A stretch of 43,892 nt of DNA from NCBI GenBank assembly GCA_024689525.1, contig JAILDI010000058.1, forward strand, positions 1 to 43,892, in the 5' to 3' direction. This stretch comes from Bacteroidales bacterium. Lineage in GTDB: Bacteria > Bacteroidota > Bacteroidia > Bacteroidales > UBA932. This document shows positions 1-8,229 of this stretch, piece by piece (position 1 is the stretch's first letter; each line of letters begins with the position of its first letter). The position numbers were made by a program, and so were the translations under genes. The notes beneath the pieces are model-generated. The model saw only the letters and a program-made list of their open reading frames with translations, was not told the DNA's origin and searched no databases.

Positions 1-618
1 ACCCTGGCCGTCTTTGCCCCAAATCCATACGGAGATCTCGGAAGGATCGCATTTTGCGTTGTCCAGATATTCAAGGATCACGTGGATGTTCTTCACCATA
101 GGCGTTCCGGCGGGAGCAATAACAAGCTGGAGTCCGTCCTCCCTTCCGGGGCAGTAATACACATCGTATGAGCCTGCCGTCTTCACGTAGAAAGGATTGT
201 CAACACCCGGCTCGGCGACGGGGAGCAGGAGATTGCTCTCCTGCTTCGCGTCATCCTTGCTTCCCACGTTGCCATACCAGTTGTCGCCTTCTGTATCGGC
301 AGTGAGTATCTTTACGCCTTCTCCCCTTTCGGTTCCAATCGTAACTCCGCCGGCCTTATACCAGCCTTCATGCCCCTCAACCTGAGACAGGGCAATGCAC
401 CCTCCCGTGGGATTCCACTCGTTGAAACCGCCCACCACGCGTAATCCGCTGCCCACCGTAGGATCCACTTCGGGCTCCTCCGGATTCTCCGGATCCTCCG
501 GCCCCTGAGGGTCCTGCTGCTCTTCTTTTTCCTTTTCATTCTCAACCTTCTTGCAGGACACGAAAGCAAGGGCCGTAGCCAGCACCAGCGCCGTAATGAT
601 ATAAAACAAATTCTTCAT
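1..618 (-). CDS. SusE/SusF-like surface lipoprotein (partial, 3' end beyond window)
   Basis: The ATG is at 618 and the frame stays open to base 1, so about 206 residues are visible and the C-terminus is missing. The N-terminus is a lipoprotein signal ending in a FVSC lipobox, followed by an acidic Lys/Glu/Pro-rich tether, which fits the surface-export signal of Bacteroidota lipoproteins. From about residue 58 comes a carbohydrate-binding-like module with the FNEWNPTGG motif and a later ADTEGDNWYGN stretch. The same module, with closely similar motifs in the same order, occurs in the upstream lipoprotein at 715-2562, so the two are paralogues. It is the last visible gene of the SusCD locus. 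I infer that it binds a glycan at the cell surface; the ligand is unknown. Confidence 0.8.
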   Translation of the reverse strand, partial: MKNLFYIITALVLATALAFVSCKKVENEKEKEEQQDPQGPEDPENPEEPEVDPTVGSGLRVVGGFNEWNPTGGCIALSQVEGHEGWYKAGGVTIGTERGEGVKILTADTEGDNWYGNVGSKDDAKQESNLLLPVAEPGVDNPFYVKTAGSYDVYYCPGREDGLQLVIAPAGTPMVKNIHVILEYLDNAKCDPSEISVWIWGKDGQG

Positions 619-645
619 AATCGTCAAAACCGTATTTCAAATAAA

Positions 646-673
646 GGGCGGCGTCGCGCCTGCTCCGCCGCCC
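646..673 (-). promoter_or_regulatory. Intercistronic GC-rich hairpin
   Basis: GGGCGGCG at 646-653 and CGCCGCCC at 666-673 form a perfect 8-bp stem with a 12-base loop, in the 96-base gap between the two lipoprotein genes. On the minus strand it is followed by TTTATTTG, so it could act as a partial terminator that lowers expression of the last gene, or as an mRNA-stabilising 3' structure. Confidence 0.55.
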
Positions 674-714
674 AGGAAGCTTGCCGTTCCGTCTATCCAA
701 TAATGCTTTAGATG

Positions 715-2562
715 CTATTCCGGCGTATTGCCAGAAAGCAAAATATACAGTTTTTTGTCCGGCAAGTTGTAATAAACATCATAGCTGGTCGCACCTGTCT
801 TGTCAAGTCCATTGATCTTGATGGAGTTATTGGTGCCATCCTGCCATCTCATGTAAGGCGTATAAGCTTCGCCGATATTGGCATCGCCACCGGTAGTCGG
901 GCTACCGCTATCACTCTTCCCAAGGGTCTGTCCTACATTGGACGCTCTGTCCTGCAGATTGATTCTGCTTGTGCTATTGTCTCCTACGAGATTCTTGAAA
1001 ACAACGTAATACCCATCAACGACTCCGGAAACGCCTACGGTATTGGCACTATTGAAGAATCCATAAGCAGAGATAAAGCTGGTGATTTCAGCAGCCGGAT
1101 CAGCTATTGGCGCAAACTGTTCACGACCGACATGGAAATAATAATCGGTTTCTGAGCCCACGGTGAAAGTTGTCTGGAAGGAGCCACCGCATAGTCTCCA
1201 ACCATTCACGCCGCGTTTGGGAATGATTCCATAAGTGCCGGAATCCCAGAAATTGTTGCGAGGTTCATCCCAGAGAGGATAAGATATTACCTGATAAATA
1301 TTCTTTCCCGCCGTTATTGTTTCTCCAGTAGGAGCGGGTTCTTCTCCCCAAGTATTGCAATCAGAACCTCCATCTTTCCAAACATGCGCCGTAATATTGT
1401 TCGGATTGAACGTATTGTCAAGATACTCCATGAGGAAATTGATATGCTTCACCATGGTAGCCCCGACAGGAGCGACGACAACACCGAATGAGCTGTTGTA
1501 ATATACATCGTATGTTCCTGCTGTCGCCACAAATATATTGTTATTGCCCGCCGAGATGGGGATACGAAGCATGGTCCCTCTTGCCGTTGTTTTCTCTGTT
1601 CCGCGGTTACCGTACCAGTCTTCACCTTCAGTGTCAGAGGTCAAGATCTTGATACCGTTTTCACTATTATTACCGATGGTTACGCGTTCGGCTACATACC
1701 AGCCGGAATGATCCGTAACAGGCGACAGGCTGATGCAGCCACTGGTCGGATTCCAGTTGTTGAATTTACCCACAATCCTCAGAACGGCGTCAGCTGCACT
1801 CGTTACCGTAAATCCTTTGGCAGCAAGGAGAGCTTTGCGGGCTAGGGAGAATTCTTTCGTGGAAGTCTTGGCAGCAGATGTGCCATCGTTGAAAGCCATG
1901 GAAAATCCGCTATAAGTTCCCGTCGGCATCGGAACGCTGAGCACAGCCGAGGTCTTGTCGATAGAGCCGAGGGTGATCGTTACCTCCGTATTGGATGACC
2001 CGTTCGTAACGGAAGATCCGGAAGCATCGAACGTACCTGCACAGCCTTTGGCGGTAAAGGTCGCCGTCGTCGCAGCAGACGGAATCTCATTCACGGTGAA
2101 GCGAATCATGGCTCCCAGATGGGCAAAACTCAGTTCATTACCGGACAGGGTGGCCTTCATGGGGAAGGATCTGGCCATCAGGTCAACGCTGGCATAAGAG
2201 GCAGGATAGGTCACCGTAGTGCTACTGGCAGCTGCGTCATAAGGATAAATGGCGACAGCGCCGTCCAGAATCTCATCACCAACCGGGACATCACCTGTGA
2301 ACGTAACGGACGCACCCGCGCTTTCAGCAGTAAACTTAACCTTGGCGCCCAATTTTGAATAAACAGCGATTTCATCACCATTCTCCCAGGCGAAAGCACC
2401 GGTGCCGTCGGCCAGGGTTGCCTTGGTGTCAAGATTCTCCAATGTTGCGGTAAAGCTGACAGAGTAGGTGTCAACCGTAGAGTTGTCCTCAATAACACTG
2501 TTTTCTTTTGAACAGGAGAAGAAGAGGACCATAGCCGAAAATATATAAATAATCTTTTTCAT
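715..2562 (-). CDS. Multi-domain glycan-binding-type lipoprotein (SusE/F-like)
   Basis: The start is the ATG at 2562, because AAAGGA lies 8 bases upstream and the product then begins with a clean lipoprotein signal (MKKIIYIF..., lipobox LFFSC). The protein is 615 residues. The N-terminal part (about 25-240) has the pattern of fimbrillin-like Bacteroidota lipoproteins (FAWENGDEIAVYS, then AIYPYD). From about 255 comes a binding module with FNNWNPTSG and SDTEGEDWYGN, paralogous to the partial lipoprotein at 1-618. A further beta-rich region (about 370-615) has TDYYFHVGREQF and a C-terminal YDVYYNLPDKKLYIL strand pair typical of SusE/F-like ends. Its RBS overlaps the stop of the 44-codon ORF upstream, so the two are translationally linked. 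Likely a surface glycan-binding component of the SusCD system; ligand unknown. Confidence 0.75.
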   Translation of the reverse strand: MKKIIYIFSAMVLFFSCSKENSVIEDNSTVDTYSVSFTATLENLDTKATLADGTGAFAWENGDEIAVYSKLGAKVKFTAESAGASVTFTGDVPVGDEILDGAVAIYPYDAAASSTTVTYPASYASVDLMARSFPMKATLSGNELSFAHLGAMIRFTVNEIPSAATTATFTAKGCAGTFDASGSSVTNGSSNTEVTITLGSIDKTSAVLSVPMPTGTYSGFSMAFNDGTSAAKTSTKEFSLARKALLAAKGFTVTSAADAVLRIVGKFNNWNPTSGCISLSPVTDHSGWYVAERVTIGNNSENGIKILTSDTEGEDWYGNRGTEKTTARGTMLRIPISAGNNNIFVATAGTYDVYYNSSFGVVVAPVGATMVKHINFLMEYLDNTFNPNNITAHVWKDGGSDCNTWGEEPAPTGETITAGKNIYQVISYPLWDEPRNNFWDSGTYGIIPKRGVNGWRLCGGSFQTTFTVGSETDYYFHVGREQFAPIADPAAEITSFISAYGFFNSANTVGVSGVVDGYYVVFKNLVGDNSTSRINLQDRASNVGQTLGKSDSGSPTTGGDANIGEAYTPYMRWQDGTNNSIKINGLDKTGATSYDVYYNLPDKKLYILLSGNTPE

Positions 2563-2575
2563 GGTCATTATCCTT

Positions 2576-2710
2576 TTAAAGTAAATCATCTTCATACCAA
2601 TCGGCATTTTCGCCGCTCGCAGAAGGATTGCCGGATAGAAGGACATTCCTCTCTACCCTGATTTCCAACAGCTTCGTTACCGGAGCTTCATACAGTTTGT
2701 CTTTTTTCAT
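2576..2710 (-). CDS. 44-residue conserved-looking small peptide
   Basis: This short ORF (ATG at 2710, TAA at 2578-2576) sits between the GH31 fusion gene (25 bases away) and the 615-residue lipoprotein, whose RBS overlaps its stop. The product starts MKKDKLYEAPVTKLLEIRVE and ends in acidic residues (DWYEDDLL). Small proteins of the form MKK..Y..P...vleI..e..ll, with a Ser/Gly-rich middle and acidic end, are common beside Bacteroidota surface-lipoprotein genes, but I know of no assigned function. It has no signal peptide, no membrane segment and no Cys. Position and coupling favour a real gene; a role as translational coupler or co-factor for the next lipoprotein is inference. Confidence 0.6.
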   Translation of the reverse strand: MKKDKLYEAPVTKLLEIRVERNVLLSGNPSASGENADWYEDDLL

Positions 2711-2735
2711 AGTAATAGGAATTATTAATTGGTTA

Positions 2736-5075
2736 TTACAACAGATAATAGTAGGGAAGGCGTTCCAAAGGGACTTGCTCTTCGATGGTGCGGCCGCCTT
2801 CCAGGGTTTCACCGGTGTCGCTGAGCCAGGTGCCCTCCGGGAGGACGACCTCGCGGCTCGTACCGGCTTCAACCATAGGTGCCACCATGATTTCCGGGCC
2901 CAGCATGAACTGGTCCGTGATTCTTGCATAGCCTTTATTGGGGAAGCGGTATTCCATGGGAGCAACCACGGGCTCGCCTGTTTCTGAAGCCTGCTGAACA
3001 AGCTTCATAATATAGTCTATATGGCTCTGCCTTGTCTTTGCCGTTTGCAGCAGCGCGTCCAGGTGCTCCTTGTCAAGAATCCTCCATGGAGCCACCGAAA
3101 ACTGCATCATGGGCATAAGCGCATGAGTCTGGGCCGACCTTACCACAAGGTCCTGGTCCGGAGCGGGGGAATCAGGCAGGAAGGAAGCGAAACTGCCGCC
3201 GCCAATCATATCGGGGCAGGAATACCAGTAACCAAGCAGATTCGCTGCCATCATCTCGGGGACAAGGGCTCCCAAAGCCTCCCAGGAGTGAGCTTTGTCG
3301 TGAAGGCGCTGCACAATGGGCTTTCCGCCGCCCTTCCAGCTGGCGCGGAACTCGTTGTAGGGATACTTATCGGCGAACTGCATGAACAGGGCGCTCTGCT
3401 CCCAGGGCGATGAAGGCTCGGCCGTTACGGCATCGGCAGGGAAAAGATTGAAGTCCCCGGCGTCGAACTTGAAGCCGTCCACGCCATATTCGTCGCGCAG
3501 GTACCTGAGCCTTCCGTCCAGCCATTCCACGGCGGCAGGATTGGTGAGGTCCAGTTCGGCCGACATTCCGTTCCACCAGAGAACGGGATATACACCGCCT
3601 TCCCCTGTGTGCAGGAAACCGCCGAAACCGTTTATCTGCGACCACAGGGCATACTGGTCCATGCTCACGAATGGAGTTATCCACAGCATTATCTTGAATC
3701 CCATGGAGTGCAGGCGCCGGCACATTGCCTTTGGATCCGGGAAACGCCCCGGATGGAATTCCCACTTGCCGTAGTCTTCCATCCAGGTGTCGTCTATCAT
3801 AAGGATTCCGGCAGGAAGCCCGTGCTCCAGAATGCCCTGTGCATATTGCAGCACCCCTTCCTGATTCTGGTTGTACTGGAGTTCTATCCAGGTGTTGTAT
3901 TGCGGAATCCTGAAGAACTCTTCCGGAGGGAAACCGCCTTCCGGAGGGAAGAAAGTGCGCATTGCGAAACGATAGGCGCCGGGAAGATTTCTGGCAACCA
4001 CTGCAGTTTCGTAATCGTCGATAAGATTCTCTATCAAAAGGGTATTCCCCTCACGCTTGAAAGTGAACGGCTCAGAGCTCCATACATAACGGCCTTTGCT
4101 GGTAAGAAGAAGCGGAGTAACCTGATTGCCGCTGTTTTCGTAAAGGGTTGTGGAGAAGCCGTCCTGGAAAGGCATATTCCTGCCGTCGGCGACGCGGCCT
4201 CCCCATATTTCTTCTCCCTCTTCCAGCGGAATGCGCACCGAACCCGTCCTGTTTTCACGGGCGGCGGCAAGCACTGCCGAAAGTTTCCTCTCTCCGCGCA
4301 CCCGTACTATGCCGTTGCGGGAGACGAGATACAGTGACGGGATTTCCCTCTGGTCGAATGCTCCGCCAAAGGAAATTGTGCCTCCATCACTGTAATGCTT
4401 CCAGCCTAGGAGCATTGCGGCCATATCGGCCTGTTCCCGGGGATTATCTCCGGCATATATGGCAATGGTGGCAAGAGAGCCATCAGCTGCAAGTTTCGCA
4501 AGCGCAGCGCTGCTTTTGAGTTCACGCGCAATGTCCTTGCAGGCCCGGCATGATTCCCCGTAAAGGAAAATAAGGGTATTTCCGGAAACCGCACGGCAGA
4601 GACTGCGAAGGGAAACGGTATCTCCTTCCATGCCTGTCACGGGGATGTCGGAAACCGCGTACCCCGGAGAATTGAGAGCAAGGCGCTCGCGAAGGAAATT
4701 TATCTTGCGCCAGTCGGCAGGTTCAAGGGAACGGCAAAGTTGCATACGGTCCAGGGCCATGCCGAACAGACGGGAATTCCTTGTGGGAGAACCCACGCCG
4801 TCCAGCCTTTCCGAAAGCGACTCGGAGAACCAGTACAGGGCCTCCGATTCGGGATTGGCGGATGTGAGGCTGTCGGCCAGGGAAAAAGCTTCATCAAGGA
4901 GCAAGGCGGCATCTTCCGACGATGATTTCACCAGGGATTTCACCAGGGCGTCCATTGCTCCCTTTTCGGGATGAAGAGCCCCATCCCCTGCCGGGATAAA
5001 ACGCAGTGAAGCACTGCTGCACCCGGCAAGGAAGAAGGACGAACACAACAATAAACTGAGAAAAAACAGTCTCAT
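2736..5075 (-). CDS. Lipoprotein: thioredoxin-like domain fused to GH31 glycosidase
   Basis: The start is the ATG at 5075; an in-frame GTG lies 3 codons upstream. The protein is 779 residues, with lipobox LAGC near residue 18. Residues about 140-270 form a thioredoxin-like domain: LIFLYGESCRACKDIA carries a CxxC (Cys176, Cys179), followed by an IPSLYLVSRNG strand resembling the cis-Pro region. Residues about 280-779 are GH31: YNTWIELQYNQNQ, ILMIDDTWMEDYGKWEFHP, the nucleophile motif DGFKFDAGD (Asp538), and YSCPDMIGGG, whose Asp622 is the likely acid/base. The motif layout resembles the MYORG/NET37-type and alpha-galactosidase-like GH31 branch more than maltase. It probably hydrolyses an alpha-linked sugar in the periplasm or at the surface. 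It lies in the SusCD operon 67 bases after the phosphatase. The single uninterrupted frame makes the fusion credible. Confidence 0.85.
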   Translation of the reverse strand: MRLFFLSLLLCSSFFLAGCSSASLRFIPAGDGALHPEKGAMDALVKSLVKSSSEDAALLLDEAFSLADSLTSANPESEALYWFSESLSERLDGVGSPTRNSRLFGMALDRMQLCRSLEPADWRKINFLRERLALNSPGYAVSDIPVTGMEGDTVSLRSLCRAVSGNTLIFLYGESCRACKDIARELKSSAALAKLAADGSLATIAIYAGDNPREQADMAAMLLGWKHYSDGGTISFGGAFDQREIPSLYLVSRNGIVRVRGERKLSAVLAAARENRTGSVRIPLEEGEEIWGGRVADGRNMPFQDGFSTTLYENSGNQVTPLLLTSKGRYVWSSEPFTFKREGNTLLIENLIDDYETAVVARNLPGAYRFAMRTFFPPEGGFPPEEFFRIPQYNTWIELQYNQNQEGVLQYAQGILEHGLPAGILMIDDTWMEDYGKWEFHPGRFPDPKAMCRRLHSMGFKIMLWITPFVSMDQYALWSQINGFGGFLHTGEGGVYPVLWWNGMSAELDLTNPAAVEWLDGRLRYLRDEYGVDGFKFDAGDFNLFPADAVTAEPSSPWEQSALFMQFADKYPYNEFRASWKGGGKPIVQRLHDKAHSWEALGALVPEMMAANLLGYWYSCPDMIGGGSFASFLPDSPAPDQDLVVRSAQTHALMPMMQFSVAPWRILDKEHLDALLQTAKTRQSHIDYIMKLVQQASETGEPVVAPMEYRFPNKGYARITDQFMLGPEIMVAPMVEAGTSREVVLPEGTWLSDTGETLEGGRTIEEQVPLERLPYYYLL

Positions 5076-5142
5076 CAGTTTCACAAATCACTGATAAGAC
5101 ACTGCGCGCGCGGAAAAGGGTAGTGATTGAGCCGGAAAGAAT

Positions 5143-6405
5143 CTACTTTATTCCGAGCATGCCCTTCACATCTTCCCAGCGGTAATACGGACCCGCCACA
5201 GGATCAAGGGCCGGGATACGGGTCTCTTCCTCGTTGACCAGGACTTTCACAAGGATGTCGGGATTCTTTTTCGCCTTGTAGAACACAATCTGAAGATTGG
5301 CGGCCAAAGGGCAGTATTTTGTTCCCATCCAGTTATCCCTTGCAGTTTTTGCGTCCATACGGTCGCCAACCCCTTCCAGGCCGAAGCGGGAGCAAAGGCC
5401 CAGATAAGGCCAGTCGTGACCGAAGCAAAGGTCGGCCGAAACGCCTCCGCCCTCTATCACTTCGTCGGCCTGACGGACAATAACATTCACGAGGTCTTCC
5501 GTACGCTTCATCCTGTCTTCTCCAAGTTCCAGCGAATTGCACTGGCCCAGATAGGCATCCGTAACCGACTGGGCGTAACGGAGAACAAGCATTTCTTCCG
5601 GCAGGAAGCGGAAATAATTGTCGTCCACGCCATAAGGCTCGGCAACCATGGCCGTTGTGAATATGTCGTTTTCGAAACCCTTCCAGTCGGGAGCGAGTAT
5701 TTTCCCCTTCTCGGGATCGGTGAAAAGCCTGCGGTATATGGAAACGCTGTCCTGAAGGGGCTCCCATTCAAGCGATTCCACAATTACGCCTCTGCGCTCC
5801 TGAATTTCCTTTGTATCGGCCTTTGAAATATAGTCCATGTATTTCCAGCCTGTCACCCAGCTGAAATTCAGGGAAGGCTGGAGAGAAGCCAGGCGGGCCG
5901 TGAAGGCATTCATGCTCAGGATACAGCGCGGAACAGTGCTTGAGGCCGCACGTACGGTACGGCTGCCTTTCTTGAAAACGGAAGGAAAACGGCGATACAT
6001 CCTCTCAGCTATTCCCCGGTGTTCCTGAAGGCCCCTTGGTGTGAGTTCTCCGTCCATGGCCCACTGGGATTCCTTAACGTAGGTGGCAATAGCAAGCAGC
6101 GAATCCCCGCCGGAGGTGAGAAGACCTTCCCCACGGGCCCGGATAAGTATGTCTTCCACCCTCATATAAGGCTCGCATCCCCACGAACCCCTTGAGCCAT
6201 GACGTCCGTAATGGCTTATATAGAACGGCTTGTAGCCCCTGGGTGCCGGGGTGTCGTGATGCGGGACCACTTCATAGGAGTGGATGTTGAATGCATAGCG
6301 GTGCGGGTCTCCGGCCAGATATGACGATACTTCTCTTCCGGGGTGCTGGGCATGGCAAAGCAGGCAGCAGCTCAGCAGGCAAAGGGTCAGCAGGGTTTTT
6401 CTCAT
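5143..6405 (-). CDS. Secreted histidine acid phosphatase (phytase/MINPP-like branch)
   Basis: The protein is 420 residues with a Sec signal peptide (MRKTLLTLCLLSCCLLCHAQ). The branch-2 histidine phosphatase signature is present: YGRHGSRG (Arg68, His69, Gly70), where the His takes the phosphate. A second Arg lies in TVRAASSTVPR (about 151-160), and the proton donor motif is HD at 330-331 in LCFGHDWPY. Length and motif order fit the histidine acid phosphatase clade that includes phytases and multiple inositol polyphosphate phosphatases. It starts 8 bases after the SusD stop, so it belongs to the SusCD operon. In that setting it would remove phosphate esters in the periplasm from an imported phosphorylated glycan or from phytate; the substrate is not shown by the sequence. 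Confidence 0.88.
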   Translation of the reverse strand: MRKTLLTLCLLSCCLLCHAQHPGREVSSYLAGDPHRYAFNIHSYEVVPHHDTPAPRGYKPFYISHYGRHGSRGSWGCEPYMRVEDILIRARGEGLLTSGGDSLLAIATYVKESQWAMDGELTPRGLQEHRGIAERMYRRFPSVFKKGSRTVRAASSTVPRCILSMNAFTARLASLQPSLNFSWVTGWKYMDYISKADTKEIQERRGVIVESLEWEPLQDSVSIYRRLFTDPEKGKILAPDWKGFENDIFTTAMVAEPYGVDDNYFRFLPEEMLVLRYAQSVTDAYLGQCNSLELGEDRMKRTEDLVNVIVRQADEVIEGGGVSADLCFGHDWPYLGLCSRFGLEGVGDRMDAKTARDNWMGTKYCPLAANLQIVFYKAKKNPDILVKVLVNEEETRIPALDPVAGPYYRWEDVKGMLGIK

Positions 6406-6413
6406 GATAACAA

Positions 6414-8225
6414 TTATTTGGCATCCACTTCGGTCCAGCCCGGATTCTGCACCAGGGCACGGTTCAGGGCGAGGTCCGACGTTGGTATGGGGAAAAGGTA
6501 GTCGCGGTTTTCGTCAAAGGAACGAGTGATCAGCCGCACCGGATTCACGTTTCCGCTCGCTCCCTTGGTGAGCACCATTTCGGTGGACAGGCTGAACTGA
6601 TAAGGGGCGGTGGTAGCAGGAGGAATAACCTTGTCCTGCGAGTCACGGGCACAACGCGTGGGATTGTACAGGCTGATGTCAACTGTTCCGTTGCCGTCGA
6701 AATCATACTCCTCCTGGACACTTTCGCCAGGCCCCTTGAAGTACATTCCGTACATTGGCTGCTCCATGCATTTCCCCTCTTTCCAGCGCATGAGGTCGTA
6801 CCAGCGGAAATCGCCTTCAATGGCAAGTTCAATCATCCTCTCCCGCCGGATTTCAAGGATTACGCCCCGGTTGGCTCCGCTGACATTCCTGTAGCCCCAG
6901 GTTACTGAACCCATGTATGCGTCGTCGGGATTGGCATTGGCATCGTCAAGAATAAGGGCCGGCATACCGGCGCGCTCCCGCAAGGGCTGTATGGAAAGGT
7001 CCAGGTCGGCCTGGGAAATGGTGGCGTCGCCGCGCTCAGCCATAGCCTCGGCATAATTCAGATACACTTCGGCGGCACGGAAGATGGGAAGGTCGGAGTC
7101 TGTAGGGCCCCAGTTGTCGCCCAGGACGTCGTAGCTCTGTGCGAATTTCACAATCTGATAGCCGGTGCATGTGTTGGTGAAATCCGGTATCCTCACTTGG
7201 GTGTCCCCTATCCTCTTATACCCCGGCAAGCGTATAATCTGGGCAAGACGCGGATCGCGTCCCGCCGTCTGGATGAAGTATTCCTCCGTCTGCCATGAGG
7301 GGCGGTCGGTATAGCGGGAGCCGTCGGCCATGAGGAATGCATCCACGAACTTCTTGGACACGGCCTTCTGGTTGGTGCCGAAAGTTGTATAAGTGGCCTC
7401 ATGCGAAAGGAAGAAGGCTATATTGTAATTCTTGGCAAGGATTATTTCGTCCCGGTTGCAGGTTTGCGAAGCGAAGAGCATCAGGTAGTCGCTCTCCGGA
7501 TGCCCCGTGTTGTATATCCGGTACGGGCTCTGTTCTATGAAGGCCCTGGACACTTCAGCCGCCAGGAGCAGATAATCGTCCTGTCCTTCAAGGCCGTGAT
7601 ACTTCCTCCAGGTTCCTTCGAACAGGCAGAAACGCGACTTGAACGCCATCGCCGTCCATCTGGTAACCCTGTAGGGGTCCGGCTCGGAAGGCAGATTGGC
7701 AATTGCAAAGTCCACATCGTCAATCATATGCCTCATCACCGTTTCGCGGCTGTCACGGGCCTTGTACAGCTGTTCCGAATCGTATGACAGTTCGGTATCG
7801 TACCATGGAACATCTCCGAAATCACGCACCTTCAGCCAATAGAAATATGCCCGGAAGAAACGCGCAAGCGCTTCATACTTTGTCCTCACCGCAGGATCCT
7901 CGCACATGTTCAGGTTGTCCAGAAGGGTGTTTATCTTTCTTAAGGTAGTCCAGGTCCACCCTCCGCCGGATGAAGGGACGCTTCGCATGTTCCCTCCCTG
8001 GATCAGGGGCGACAAGGTTGTCCTGAAACAGATATCGTTCTCAGCATCGTAGAAAGGACCGGTGAAAAGGTCGGGATAGAAAGTGCAGGAAAACTCTTCA
8101 AGCTGGGTTTCCGTGCGGAAGAACTCGTTTTCGGTGAACCTGTCCTTCGGATTGGTGCCAAGGAATTTATTGCAGCCCTGAAGGACGGCAAGCGCAAACA
8201 GCAATATGATCATTCGTTTTCTCAC
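6414..8225 (-). CDS. SusD/RagB-family nutrient-binding lipoprotein
   Basis: The protein is 603 residues, N-terminal signal with lipobox LQGC. I chose the GTG at 8225 because it gives the basic MRKR start; an ATG at 8213 would leave the signal without positive charge. SusD hallmarks are present: an Asn-Pro-Lys-Asp region just after the Cys, the TPR-like segment AAEVYLNYAEAMAERGD, and the C-terminal RRERMIELAIEGDFRWYDLM. It forms the lid over the SusC barrel and captures ligand at the cell surface. It starts 4 bases after the SusC stop, so the pair is translationally coupled. Ligand specificity cannot be read from the sequence. Confidence 0.95.
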   Translation of the reverse strand: MRKRMIILLFALAVLQGCNKFLGTNPKDRFTENEFFRTETQLEEFSCTFYPDLFTGPFYDAENDICFRTTLSPLIQGGNMRSVPSSGGGWTWTTLRKINTLLDNLNMCEDPAVRTKYEALARFFRAYFYWLKVRDFGDVPWYDTELSYDSEQLYKARDSRETVMRHMIDDVDFAIANLPSEPDPYRVTRWTAMAFKSRFCLFEGTWRKYHGLEGQDDYLLLAAEVSRAFIEQSPYRIYNTGHPESDYLMLFASQTCNRDEIILAKNYNIAFFLSHEATYTTFGTNQKAVSKKFVDAFLMADGSRYTDRPSWQTEEYFIQTAGRDPRLAQIIRLPGYKRIGDTQVRIPDFTNTCTGYQIVKFAQSYDVLGDNWGPTDSDLPIFRAAEVYLNYAEAMAERGDATISQADLDLSIQPLRERAGMPALILDDANANPDDAYMGSVTWGYRNVSGANRGVILEIRRERMIELAIEGDFRWYDLMRWKEGKCMEQPMYGMYFKGPGESVQEEYDFDGNGTVDISLYNPTRCARDSQDKVIPPATTAPYQFSLSTEMVLTKGASGNVNPVRLITRSFDENRDYLFPIPTSDLALNRALVQNPGWTEVDAK

Positions 8226-8229
8226 GGCA

